This document shows, in pieces, positions 32,566-45,800 of a stretch of 64,000 nucleotides of DNA. The DNA lies in contig CM056556.1 of the NCBI GenBank assembly GCA_029721515.1, positions 7,750,501-7,814,500 on the forward strand, written 5' to 3'. The notes under the pieces were generated by a model that ran no database searches, had not been told where the DNA came from, and saw only the letters and a program-made list of their open reading frames with translations. The stretch comes from Synanceia verrucosa (taxonomy: Eukaryota; Chordata; Actinopteri; Perciformes; Synanceiidae). The translations under genes and the position numbers were made by a program. Position 1 is the first letter of the stretch. The number at the start of each line of letters is the position of its first letter.

Positions 32566-32635
<70 letters not shown>
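32566..32635 (+). repeat. (AT)n microsatellite, ~70 bp
   Basis: Perfect TA alternation of about 35 units, prone to cruciform extrusion and length change. Confidence 0.97.
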
Positions 32636-32640
<5 letters not shown>

Positions 32641-33472
32641 TATTATTATTAAATACTATACTATATCGTCAGTAATGCAAAATGTGCAAATGTGATTTTA
32701 GTGTAAAGATAATCTGGAGCTCATTTCACCAGTGATGGTTTATTCCTTCTGTAGTTACATATTAAAATTTCTAACAGTCAAGGTATAAATTAAACATATA
32801 CCTGCCTTAGAAGAATTGTATACAATTTCCTTCGACAGATGGTATATTACACATGAAAATAAGTTATTAAACAACATATCATAAAAGGTAAATCAAACGA
32901 TGACATAATAACGGCTGCACTTTGTTTTAGGTATGGTGACTAACTGGAATGGCCTGTTGGTGCACCGAAGAGCATCATTAGCAATGACCTGTGATTTCCA
33001 GCTGGTTAGGAAAAAGGTCTGTAATGGTGTAGTATGTTGAATGACTTGACAAAAAATGATAGACATGAATTCCAAATGATTTTCACTTATATAAAATGCT
33101 CATCTTCATATTTAAGTTTAAGAGTCTCCATGTTCATAGAATAAACCTGCACTCCTGACCTGTGTCTTTAGCCGGACTCTGTCTCTGTAGGAACACTTAA
33201 ACCAGCTGATTACACTGTTTCTAAACCCATCAGATAGCTGATAAAAGATGACATTTAGAGGCATGACAGTTCCAGCTGACATTATTTCAACAGGATATTC
33301 TGTCACAAGAGGGCAGTAAGCCTCCACTGATGTATGGTCCCATTGTCAAAGGTCCATCAGCTGCTCCAGTTCACTGTACTGTATGTTTTATTTAAGCTAC
33401 ATATTTTAATAATGATTTGTCCATGCATGGATTTGTATTTCCAGAGAGCAAAAAAGGCAACTGTAGATTTCT

Positions 33473-33554
33473 GAAGATGTTTCACCTTCATCCAAAAGGC
33501 TTCTTCAGTTCTGAAGTAGCCAAAACTGAAGAAGGATGAAGGTTGAACATCTTC
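33473..33554. repeat. Inverted repeat / hairpin
   Basis: The arm at 33,473-33,510 (GAAGATGTTTCACCTTCATCC ... CTTCTTCAGTT) is matched by the reverse complement of 33,524-33,554 (GAAGATGTTCAACCTTCATCC then TTCTTCAGTT), with a loop of about 13 bases. It resembles a small dispersed fish repeat. No RNA gene family is recognised. Confidence 0.7.
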
Positions 33555-34014
33555 AAAAACTTTTGTATATCAGGTGAAGTGATTATCAAATTCCTTTTAC
33601 ATTACCATCTAAATATATCCATTATTTTGGGACTAATGTTGGAAAAGTAAGCTTTTATGCGTTAACTTCTTTCATGATCCGTTGTACCAAATTTTACAAT
33701 TTCTCATCACCAACTGACCAGTTTGATATAACCCTGTTTTGGTACACCAATATGATGTTAACTTTGTTACTGCAATTAAAACCGTACGGCATTATTTTAT
33801 TTTGCAGTGGTATACACTGTCATAAAACTGGTATGGTTTTATTTTTTTTTTAGAAGAGCTCTTCTAACCTGAGTTTCTCTCTCTCTATCTCTGTCTCACT
33901 GTCTCTCTCTAATTTAGGAAATAAACTTCTTGGCAGCTTACTCTTTACTGCATTTTTCTGTCCTGTATGTATTAAAAAAAAAGCTTTAATTATCCTATTT
34001 TTTGTGTATGGCAA

Positions 34015-34071
34015 CTGTTGTGAAGAATTTCCTTCTGGATCAATTAAGTTATATCTTATCTTATCTTATCT
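34015..34071 (+). mobile_element. 3' tail of a LINE-like retrotransposon
   Basis: GAATTTCCTTCTGGATCAATTAAG followed by a short (TTATC)n run. This end-of-element signature is seen for non-LTR retrotransposons or dependent SINEs in fish. The body of the element is not recognisable upstream. Confidence 0.5.
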
Positions 34072-34429
34072 AAGGCTGTTATTGTGCAGCAAATGAATGC
34101 AATGCACACCTTTCTTTACTCTGAAACCACATTAGGAATCTCTTTTTCAACATCTGCATAAAGTCTTTGTTCGATACATTCAGAAAAGCATTCAAGAGTA
34201 TTAAATCAATTTCCTCATATATTAGACTTTTGGGAGCAGGATTGACACAAATAGCCACTGCTGATCATTTCTTATCTTCCAGATGGGGTTGTGTCAGTAG
34301 CCTATATCTAGTGGAAAGAAGAGTCTATTGGTGTCATTCTGCTGTTTACATGTCCTGGATGTGTAAAAGTTGTGGGTAGGTAGGGTGTAGGTAGGGTGTA
34401 GGTACCTCTTCCTCAGAGTGTATTGCAGC

Positions 34430-34782
34430 TTTAAACAGTCCACAATGCCTTGCGGTGTCCCACTTCCAATGCGATGTATTTACCAGCAGGAGTCATGAAG
34501 AGGAGAGAGGGGCATTTTCCGCAGCTTAATGGTGAGACCTGAAAAGACTAGCGCACACAGAGGACAGAGACAAACTTTCAGAGAGAGGACTCAACGTCTA
34601 CCATCTATTTGTAGCCTTTTCTCTAGTTTTTTTGTGGTCCGGCAGCCAAACCATACTTTGTCGCAGTTCGTAGGAAGTGATTTACTGGGCAATGGTGAAG
34701 AAGGATACATTAGTGCGGAATTGACGCCTTTACCTAAACTTCACTTCGGATAGGGAGTTGAACCCATATTTGCGCCATAAAG
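34430..34782 (+). promoter_or_regulatory. RASSF8: Candidate RASSF8 non-coding first exon and promoter
   Basis: Moderately GC-rich island with a near-ideal plus-strand splice donor, CCATAAAG|GTAAGACC, at 34,782/34,783. RASSF8 begins with non-coding exons in mammals, and its first coding exon here has its own acceptor at 39,691. This is the best upstream candidate, but no transcript supports it. Confidence 0.3.
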
Positions 34783-37700
34783 GTAAGACCATTACACGGA
34801 CGTCATGCTGTAATAGCGGACTGTGCCGCAGCCGAGCCCGTTGTAGTTGTGAGGCAGAGATAACGGAAACATTAGTGTAGTGGAGTAGTTGGGCTACTCT
34901 GAGCCCACTATCGCCATTTCTCCAGCCTCGTCCCATCCACACCAACAGCAAGAAGGTGCAGTGTAATGCTCAGAGATGCTAATGTCTCTCAGACATCAAG
35001 CTAATACTGTTTCATGGTGTCTTTATGTGTCAGTAGCATTTTAGACTGCTATTATATGTGCAGTATTATTTAACAAGCCCAGATGTTTTCACTTAAACAT
35101 GTTGCTTTGCCCTTTGTCTCTCATCAGGTTCAGCATCCTCTGCAAATACAACGAGCTCTAAATGTTTTTTACACACTTACACATCAGTGATCATAACAGA
35201 AACTATATACAATTATTCATCCTATTTAAAGTCCTACTGCTAGTTCACACAAACACACATCAGGTGTAGCAGGACCAACCTGTGGAGCTGTTTCACTCAC
35301 TTGGTTTCATGTCTTACACTTTGTGATGCTTGATGATAGTCCAGAAATAGACTCATATAATTGCATTTGATAATTACACAGACCAGGCTGCAAAGAGCTA
35401 CTCACAGGCTGCAAAAATGAAGAAGTTTTGCCAGATTTTTTGTGTAACTGCAGCTGCTGAAGTGAAACAGTTTGCTTCCTATAAATGCTTAGTGTGATTC
35501 AGCACCATGATGATGGTTTACAAACCACTGGAACATGTAAACCTTGAGTCAAGGCGTCTTGTCGCCCCGCTGCCTGCCCTGCTGGCTCTTCAAAGCTGGC
35601 TAGTGAGCAGCGAATATGGCAAGGGAACAAAGGCGGTATTATTGCTGGCTGAACGTGCCGTCCAGATGTTCAGGATCCTGCCAGCACTGACCGGCCAAAT
35701 GGGGGAGGCCGCTTCAGCGCCTTATAGTTTAATATCAGCCAGGCAGAGAGCTGCAGGGCAGGGGCCACTGAGGCTGCTGCCTGTAGCGTGACTGGATGTG
35801 GGTTTAATCCCAAATACCCAGATCGTCAGATTGGAGCTAGAGCAAAAATTTGGAAGGCGATGTCTCCGTCTTTGTGTGTATTTTGGGGTTTCTTTGGTGC
35901 TTTGGATAGTTGGGCTACGACACATTTTTCAGAAGCTTTACTCACAAAACAGTGATGAATAAAATACTTTCCCTTCATGATAAATGTTGGAACTGCCTTT
36001 TAGCCTCTGATTACGTGATGGCACAATGTCACCTTTAATTGCTCATTAATTAACAGTCATCTATATTGCAGGCACTAGGTCTGGCCATTGTGAGGCACTG
36101 AATTAACAGAGAGGAGGCTGACATTGTTCACAGCTAAGGCTTTTAAAGAATATGAAAAAAACTACAAGGAGTTGCAGTATTTTTTCTGTGATACAAGGAC
36201 TTTAAGGATTTCAGCCGTTCAGAATATCCTAAACACTGTTTTGCTGTTTTTTGTAATGATTATCCAGGTTAAACACACTTTAGATTGGATGCAGTTCGTT
36301 GAAGTGTCATCACATAGCTATAGCCTGTTGCAGACGGATTCGAGAGCTTTCTTGTCTCTTAGTCATGGCCCGTTGCATGCTCACAGCCCAGGAATGCATA
36401 CCCTGGATGTTATCAGTTTCTACCCTACAGGATCAAGGCCTTTCTCTGGCAACAGTCTCTGCCCTGCTCTGTGGAGGGTATTGTATTCACTCCACACTGG
36501 CATACCGATGATGATCAGGAGCTTCTTTATCTGTTCCCACTGCAAGACCCTTAACTTTTAACCACAGGGGTACCACGTGTTACATGTATATCATAGTGTT
36601 GCCACTCCAATGTGTTTCAGGCCCAGGATTACACTTGGCGGAAGCAGTTGATGACAATCTGGAGGAACTGAAAGCGTGGAAAGAGATTTCGCCAGTTAGT
36701 TCCAACCGATTCACCATCAATGCCTCCACAGTAAACCAGCGTCTGTCTGTGGCTGCTCACCAAGATCTATTTCACAACAGATCTGTTACCAATTACAGCA
36801 AAGTATAAATTGCTAGTAATTACACGTTGCTCTACGGGGGAGTGCAGCTTGAATTTAAGTTTGGTTAGCAATAGGCAAGGAGGTTTAAGTACGACAACAG
36901 ACTGCTGTCGCTTCAGTTTGCAAGAAGTATCCCATTGTCTTAAATGAACGATGGCGTGGAAGAGCTTTACATGTCAGAAATTTTCTATAATAAAGTAGTT
37001 ACTTGTTTTAATTAGTCACACTTGGATGTAAATTCCTTACAATGTGTTGGTGAACAATGGCCAACAAATCTGGAAAGGAACCGGGGTGCAACAGTGTAGA
37101 TCCGTGGAGGTCGTACTTGGAACAAGTGTTTTCCTGTGAGATCATTTTTCTCAGCTCGGTGCAGTTGTTGCCCTGCAGGCTTCCTCCTGATTCAAGCTCA
37201 CTCTTGGTTTTGTTGTAATGTTCCCATTTTGTTTCCCTCTAATATCCTCTTGTCCCACAAATTGCTAAACTGCAGGATACTTAGGCCACTTTGTGATGCT
37301 TGACAGGCTGTAAATCTCAAGCCCCTACAGTAGAAACTCCTACAGTATTTCTTCCTGGTGCATGTTACAGCAGTGTGTTGGTCGTGATAGAGCGCCCACA
37401 GGAGCATATGGTAGGTTGTTTACACCAGTAGCCAGCTGAAGCTCTTTTTCTGCCAGCTCTGTGTGCTCCTGTAGGTCTGGAGAACTGTCATGGGCAGCCG
37501 GCCGGGCAGGCTGCTCAGTGCTGCTCACATACCTCACTGCTCTGAGGAGTCAACACTAAACCATTACAGCACTGAAACAAACATGCTCTGGAGTCATGAG
37601 GAGTTTGATGTTTAGCTGCAGTTGATCATCTCTCAGCTGAGCTTGAATTTAATTCTCAGACCTTCATCCTTGCCTCTCTGGCATAAGATGAGCAGCTCAA

Positions 37701-39692
37701 AGGCCAGAGGAATGGAGCTAGCAGAGCTCAGGATGGCACTCTGCCCCAGCCGTTGTGCTTGTATCGTCATTTGGGTTTTCTGGGTTAATGTTAATGAGTA
37801 TAAATGTTACAAGTCTGGACCAGAGCGAGTGACATTTATAAAAGCCCCGCTGAGTCCTGTTGAGCATGTGCAAGGTGGAAGTACAATTAGCCAAATGTTC
37901 TGCTTTGTTTGAACATTTGTCTCTTTTCTGTTTTTCGCTGAAAAAACAATTAATTGCTTTGACTAACATTAATGCTGATACACTATACAGTGTTCCATGC
38001 AGTGGTTCTTGTAAATCCCTCTGACTAAGTCTTGTTATAGCATAGGTAGTATTTTTTAGGCACTCTTCCCTTCCCCCCTCCTGTATCCAAACCTTCTCCC
38101 CTTATCCCCTTCTCCTGCTTTGCATCAAGACCCACTCAGTTCCTATTAGCCTACTGTATCCACATCCCCCCAGGAAAAGGCTTAAACAAAATGGTAACAG
38201 TGTTTTGGGTCACTGCTGAAAAATTCTCGCAGTGTGCTTGAGTGTGACTATTTTTCTGTTCCTCTTCATCCTTCAGCCGTTAATGCCATTTAAGGGCAGT
38301 CTGAATGTAGGACAGAAGCACTTTTCAACCAGCTGTGAATACATCGCCACTTTGTATGAGACACACAAGAAATGCATTTGTGCACTTAACACACACTTAA
38401 ATCTGTGTCCTAATCAGCTGAAATTTTAATACTCCTAATAACCCTGTTAGTCATCCTCCTTATTTAATGAGCAAAAATGACAAACACTTGTTGTTTTCAA
38501 TTTCTCAAATATGAGGATTTCCTGCTCTCCTCTGTTATATGTAATGCTTTTTGGTTTTCAATTGTTAGTCAGGCAAAACAAGCAATTTGGACAATGTAAC
38601 CCCAGGCTTTGGATACTTGCTATGGGTATTTTTGACCTTTTTATTAAGTAAACAACTAATCAATAAACTGAAATAATGACTTATGGCAAAAATCATTAGT
38701 TGCAGCTCCATCTCTTTGTCTAGCTCTAACAAATGTTGCCTTCCTAATGTCTTTAACTATATTTTGCAGTTGCTGGTGTGCAGAACAGGCTGGTGTGGAT
38801 GACTTTGTGAATGTGGATGGGGACTACGTGGGCTGGGGGAGGTGTAATTGGTGGGGGCTGGCGAACAAAAGGACCTTTTGACTCACTAGTGTAGGTGCAG
38901 TGAAGGTTAGATCCCCGGAGAGCGATACAGAGCTGAGGAGATGCCAATCTTTATCTCTCAGTAAACTGCCCTTGAAGGTTTTGAAGGACCGCTCCCCTTG
39001 ATGGGGGTTCATATACTGTGTTATGTTATGAGCTATAAATCCCATTTTTAATGTGTGTTTTGTAAGAGAGATAATGTTAACTCATCATTGCATGATGCAT
39101 CATGAGGACAGCCTGTTTCTAGTATTTTGTAACATAAAAGTCATTGAGTCTTGAATGACTCAAAAGACACGTGTTATAAAACAGTGAAAATAACTGTGAC
39201 ATCAGTCACACCCCTACTCTACTCCCTGCCGTTATGATTCAACTGATTCTCTCTTCCTTTTTAGTATGATTTTCATGCCTTCTCTGTGTCACTGAGTGAA
39301 TCTTCCTGCTCCGTCTTTGCTGCTTCCATGTAATTCTCCGTACAAAAGCAGGAACTGGGCTTGGGAAAGTCTGCTGGCAGACTCTTCCTGCACCCCCAAC
39401 AGATATGTACCTATTCATAGGGAAGAACAAAACAACAGCGTTATGGCCAGCTGGTCCTGGCATGCCTGGCTCTACGGGTCCATTCTCATCTGTGCTGTAC
39501 TGTACTTTCACCACAGCATTGTATTTTCTGCTTATTAAACTGCTTTTGTCAGAAGGTGTAGCCGCAAAGAGTGACTGTTTGAATTTCCCTGTTTGTTAAG
39601 ACTTTATCATTTAAGGCAGCTGAACACTAACCATGGCCTTTAGCACATCCTGAATAACAGCTTCCTGTTTTCCCCCTGTGTTTCCTCCCCAG
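34783..39692 (+). other. Intergenic or RASSF8 5' intron, no gene recognised
   Basis: Unique DNA without a credible coding frame. Open frames of up to 145 codons (for example 36,124-36,561) have no domain, no flanking splice logic and ordinary base composition. Confidence 0.5.
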
Positions 39693-39894
39693 TGAAGTAA
39701 CCAGAGGGGCTTCAGCTGCCCTGCGCCACTGGAGCCGTTAATAATGTCAGGACCAACACACCACAGCCGGCTCCATCACTTCTGACCCAACATGGAGCTC
39801 AAGGTCTGGGTGGATGGAGTCCAGAGGGTCGTCTGTGGGGTCACTGAAGCAACCACCTGCCAAGAAGTGGTGATTGCTCTGGCACAGGCCATAG
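39693..39894 (+). CDS. RASSF8: RASSF8 coding exon 1 (start codon at 39,792)
   Basis: Acceptor CCTCCCCAG at 39,691-39,692, then 99 bases of 5' UTR. The ATG at 39,792 follows CCAAC. Encodes residues 1-34 and ends GCCATAG|GTATGC, splitting codon 35. Confidence 0.95.
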
Positions 39895-42800
39895 GTATGC
39901 TTTTACAGCTATAAAACCACACACAACATCATCATGCAGTGAAATTGGATTCAACTGGATGAATTGGGCTCGGCCCACCATATTTACAAATAAGAATCAC
40001 CTAATGTTTTGTGCTCACATACATGAATTGATAATATGTTTGCCATGTTTTTTATGAGTCTAGAAAGATGTTTGCTTGAGTATAAAGCTCTCCAAAAATG
40101 CCAAATTGCCTTTTGTTAACTAAAAAGACTTTTTCATGAAGTAAGCAAGTATTTGAGTCTCCTGCCTACATGTTAAGCTCCTGCTGGGATGCAGTGGGTA
40201 ATAATCAGAGGCTTTATTGGTACTTTCTTGGATCTAAGCACCCCCCTTTCCCCATATGGCTGCTCCAAGAATGGGGGCACTTGAGCAGACTGTATTGACA
40301 TCACTTCCCACAAAGCACAGAGTGGGAGGAGGGAAAGTCTGACTCATCCCTCAGTCTCTTGCCAAACTGAGAAAGCAGCACTTTTGAGCTTCTTTTTTTT
40401 ATTAAAACATATACATCATCACCGTCAGTATTGATGTTCTACCATTTTAAGTGTTTCTGTCTGCGCGCAACAACACGTGTTGTGTCTAAGTTTCCTCTAA
40501 ACATTGTTAGGCAATTTATTTCTTATAACCACTGAAACAAAAGTGTAATGTAAAAGGGCTGCTGGTGGTGCTGAACCCACTCAGAAACACTGCAGCTATT
40601 AGCCTCTGATTGTTCTGTTTTCCAGGCTGCATCTTACTGTATGATTGAGACTTAAGGTTTCCATCTCACTTAAATCACTGTGAGTCATTTTCAGAAACCA
40701 CACTCTGACAAGCTGGTTGAAATTTGAATGTTTCATTGTTTGGTGCCCAAAATCATGGCTCCAGTATTATGATCATGTTGCTTTGTGTCTGTTAAATATG
40801 TAAGAAGTAGGGGTGGGTATTGGAAAGGACTTCACGATACGAATCGCAATACTTGAGTCACAATACGGGATATTATTGCGAAATATTATTGTGATATTCT
40901 GAGAAAGTTAAAATGCAGCTTAAAATACAAGTTTTATATATGATATGTATGCATGTTTGTATGTATGTACAGTACATATATTTCTATATACATACATTTA
41001 GAGATACATATATATATTCAGGCTGTCGAAGTTATTGCGTTAACATGGATTTTTTTTTTGATTACTTTTTATCTAAATTTTTATTTCAATTTGTTTTGGA
41101 TTCACAGTTTTCCCCCAAACATGACCTATTTAGGGGAAAATCAATATTAAGAAATATTAGGACGAAAAAGTATTGCTATATATTGCCATATTTATATTTT
41201 TCCCACCTCTAGTAAGAAGAGTTTGTTATCATGTTATCTAGATTAGATGATAGTTTTGTTATAGGTTTTTTTGAGCTTGTTTTGGAAACTGTTGCCCCTT
41301 AACTGACTGTCAGAATAGCGTAAAGCAGCTTTAAATAAAGTTGTATTAATTAGAATTGTTCTGTCGTGTCTTTTACAGGTCGTACTGGGAGATACACTCT
41401 GGTGGAGAAATGGCGGGACACAGAGCGTCACCTAGCCCCTCATGAGAGCCCCGTGGCTTCTCTGAACACCTGGGGCCAGTATGCTGGTGATGTCCAGCTG
41501 ATCCTGCATCGCACAGGCCCCTCCCTGACTGAGCGGCCTCCCTCAGAAGGACCCCCTCTCAGGGGGCCTGAACGTGGGCTGCATCGACAGAGCCTCCCTC
41601 CCCTTGCAAAGCTCCGTCATCCCAACGATCGCTCCCTCCGCCGCCGTGAACCGCGCCGCAAGTCTCTGACATTTACTGGAGCACCCAGAGGCCTCAGGGA
41701 GATACTGAGCGGAGGCCGAATCGTCGAGTCTGAGCCCAAACGAAGACACCTCCTGGGAAATGGTGGGAATCATCACCATGCAGGACCAGCCATCGGGACC
41801 GCATCACCTGGCCTGTGGGCCTGTCGCATGGAAGATCTGGTCCGACTGGTCGGCCTGCAGAGAGAGACTCTCAATGTGCTGGAGAAAAAGCTGGAGGCCT
41901 ATGAGGCAGAGATCCAGGCCTGGGCTGAAGGACGAGGGGGGCGAGGTGGAGGGAGCAGTGGTGACCCAGGTGGAGGAGGGCTGATGGAAGAGATCCTCAG
42001 GCTGGAGAAGCATCTGAGGAAGAACGATGTGGAGATGGAAGAGGAGGAGTTTTGGGCAACTGAGTTGCAGATTGAGCTGGAGAGTGAGAGACAGCTGGAG
42101 GAAAGACTGCAGGAGCTACGAGGACGCCTGCAGGGCTGTGAAGTGGAGATTGAAGATAAGCTGGCAATGGTACAGGTGGGCTATGTGGGCGAGATTTTCA
42201 GAATACTGAGTAAAAGAAATACAGTATTTTAGTGGTAAATTTTGTGGAAGATCAAACCGGCTAGCAAATAATCAAATCTTTTCCATCAGAGTTGTTTATC
42301 TGTCGTTCTAGTGATTCTTTTGAATCTTTTTTTCTTGTTTATCTCTGTACCCCACCAGGGTGTAGAGGCAGGCCTGGAAGAGGAGCGTCTGCAGAGGGAG
42401 CGGCAGGAGACCCAGTGGGTCAGTGAAGCAGAGGCTCGCTCTCAAGTGCTCAGGGTCAAAGCAGAGCTGAAAGCCCAGGAGAGACAGGCCGTCCAGCTGG
42501 AGAGCAGCTGCAGAGCTGTGGACAGGTCACTTGGACAAAGCAGCAAAAAACTGCAGGTGAGACACGTGACCACATTTGTACATATTTTTCAAAGACGTGT
42601 TTATTAACAAAATGGTACTTCAGGGTGATGCAGTGATTAGGGAGATGTCCTCCAGTTAGAATGTATTTAAGCATCTGTCAACTTGCATCCCTTGCTGTGA
42701 TGCCGAATCCCTGTGAAGCTTTTTTAGTTGTTCTGTTTTTTACACTTCAAGGTCTGTTTACAGATCTTGGGGACTGCTGCGTATGTGGGGAATGAAGTTA

Positions 42801-45800
42801 TATAAAGCTTACTGTGGCTGCAGAGGGAGCTGTTTGAAATCTAATAAAGTGGCTCAAGTGAATCACTTTTATGTTTAAAGACTGACAAAGGACTTCAAGA
42901 TTTAAAGTAATATTGCTGGTGTCTTGACATCAATATACTACAACACAGGCTCCTGTTTCCTCAAGAATCACTCTCCTCATGCTGTGTGTTTGAAGGACAT
43001 GCAGCACGAGCTGGAACAGCTGACCAAGGAGCTGAGGCAGGTTAATCTGCAGCAGTTCATCAAGCAGACCGGCACCAAGGTCACAGTGCTGCCAGCTGAA
43101 CCCAGTGAGGATGAAAGTACTCACAACAATCATGGAATAGGTAATACCATATTCTTATAATCATTAAATGACTGGATTTTTTTAATGTCCAATGGAGTGA
43201 AAGATTTAACTCAAGCCTCAAATATCTGAGTATACTAACACAAAAAGCATACATGTTTGGCATATATCTTTGGCATACATATAATTGTATGCCAAAGATA
43301 TGTCAACAAAGAAAAAACTCAGTTTACAACACACACACAGTGAGAGTGACTGCATTCTCTGCTTAATCACTCCTGATTACTCCCATACATTTACAGTAGA
43401 TAGGAAAACAAATGTGGTCCCTTTTTAAAGGAAAAATCAGTCTATATGGATGTCCAGTCAGTGCTGATATCCTATATTCCACACAGTGCTGTATTGTCTG
43501 AGAAAGCTGATCCTGCTGCTGTGGAGATCAGCTGTGCCTACATATACCAGAATGCATTGCACGTGAAGGTCAAGTTTGTTACACAACCTCTCTTTAGTCT
43601 CATAAATAAACCAAATAAACTTGCAAAATATCAGTAAAGGGTTTTCTTACGCCTAAACACTAAATTGAAACGGTTCATTCTTACATAAAGAGGCTTAATT
43701 TCTTTGTTAATGCTTTGTAAAAAAAATAGCTGGATAGAGACAAATAATTCAACAAGTAAGGTATATGGAAGAAACACGCCAGCCATACACGCCGTATCGG
43801 CACATAGCAACCACTCACTACTTCTTCAGGGGGCAGACCATTAAATTTGTAAATTGCAGTGACTAAAATTGCCCTGCTGGTCTCGATTGCATTTCCCAGT
43901 TTATGACTGAGTGAGGAAGAAAGCTTTCATGCATAGAAACACACATGGCTGACATTAATTACAGCATAATTATTGCATTTCCGTGGCATCTGAGGCAACT
44001 TGAGCAAAGCGACCACCAGTTGGTCTCTGGGTTGGGGGTGGGGGGGTCCTGACTGGCCATAATCTCCCCATTGCTACTGCATCTGAGTCAGCCAGAACAG
44101 TTAAATGTACAGTACACTGTAAAAATCCTCATCCTCATAACACTGTCTACACAGATGTTTTGTAATGCCTTTTTCATTGGAAACTATTTTGCATTAGAGG
44201 AAAAGAGAACATGTCTGTTTTTGAATGGAATGCACCCCACGGCTATCAAAGCTGAATTAGCACCTTGCCTTGATCAGCGTCACTGTCACATCACTAGATG
44301 AAGAAAAACAGAGTTAAATGAATGAATTTTCCCTTTAATTGACAAGTAGGAAGCTGAACTGAAAGTACAGGAGTTGGGTTAGTAAGTCTAACAGATCTGA
44401 ACCAAGACAGGAATTACAACTTCTTTGTATGTCTGTCTGAGGAGAGATGGTTCACACAAGCGACACATGACTTAGTTATATTAAAGTGCAGGAAGTGCAG
44501 TTTGTCTCTAAGTTGGCTTGTGCATTAACAGTCATTGTGTCCATCAAGGAATTTATTGTTTTTCTACCTCATGTTTTGACAGCCTGCTGAGAAAAAATGA
44601 TTCATATTAGTGTTCAAGTGTGAGAAACGTGATGGAGGAAATGGGGAGCAGCGGGGTGGTTGAGAAAGCAGTATTAGTTTTTTACCCACTCCAGTGGCAA
44701 TTACAGTCTCCATGCCAACAGCTGCCTGGATGGCGTCATTCATTCACCCTACTTGCTCTGTCCCTCGCTCCTTCTATCACTCTATCACATGCTCAGCACT
44801 TTCTGTGATGGGCTCATTGGACCAAAGCTCTGTCATTCTGCAGGAGACAGCAGAGAGCTGAATAATGGCAGAGCTGCTGCAGTGCAATGCAGGATCAACT
44901 TATTATCACTAAAAACTTTACAGTAGTGAGTAGAAGAAGTTGTAACCAGTAACTTAACCAAACTGCAAGCAAATCAAAGTTTATAGGCATAAAGCCAAAT
45001 AACTTTAAAAAAAAAAAAAAAGTATCTCAGTGTCTCATCTCTCTGTGAGCTCAGATCTTTTCTGATAGCGTGACACGTCCTCCATCATTACATCATTTAG
45101 AGCGGTAAGTCTCTATTAAAATCAACGCTGATGGATTTCATTTATGAAAAATAATGAATTATGTTTTCATGTCCTTCTAGTAACCTTCCAGTTCATGTGT
45201 GTTAAATCAGCACATACTTTTGTGCATGGCCATAAAAGTCACTGCATGGCTCGATACTGCCCCCTGGTGGCACCAAAGCAGTGATATTGCATAGCGTTCA
45301 CAGGGCTTTGTTGTATTTATTGGTATTGAACATCCACCCATCCATCCATTTTCTACTGCTTATCCTCATAGGGTCGTGGGGGGGCTGGAGCCTATCCCAG
45401 CTGTCTTAGGGTGGAAGGCAGGGTACACCCTGGACAAGTCGCCACCTCATCGCAGGACACATAGAGACAGACAACCATTCACACTCACATTCACACCTAC
45501 GGTCAATTTAAATTAGACAATTAACCTAATCCCCATGCATGTTTTTGGATGGTGGGAGGAAGCCGGAGTACCCGGAGAGAACCCACACAGACACAGGGAG
45601 AACATGCAAACTCCACACAGAAAGGCCCCCGTGCCGCCCTGGTATTGAACATGAATTCGAAAAAATACATACAGCTGGAAGTGAAATCAGAGTGTGTAAA
45701 TTTGACTATATATGTTTAGCTCTAAACCTTTGAAACACATCTGTAATTAAACTATATTTCTAATTTTCGGTGTTTTTTTTTTATTCTCAGATTTAGTTCC

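Noticed and set aside
36124..36561. 145-codon plus-strand open frame upstream of RASSF8.
   Set aside because: No similarity I recognise and no supporting splice or promoter signals.
40913..41212. 99-codon open frame rich in Tyr/Phe.
   Set aside because: It lies wholly inside the AT-rich hAT MITE, which has no transposase.
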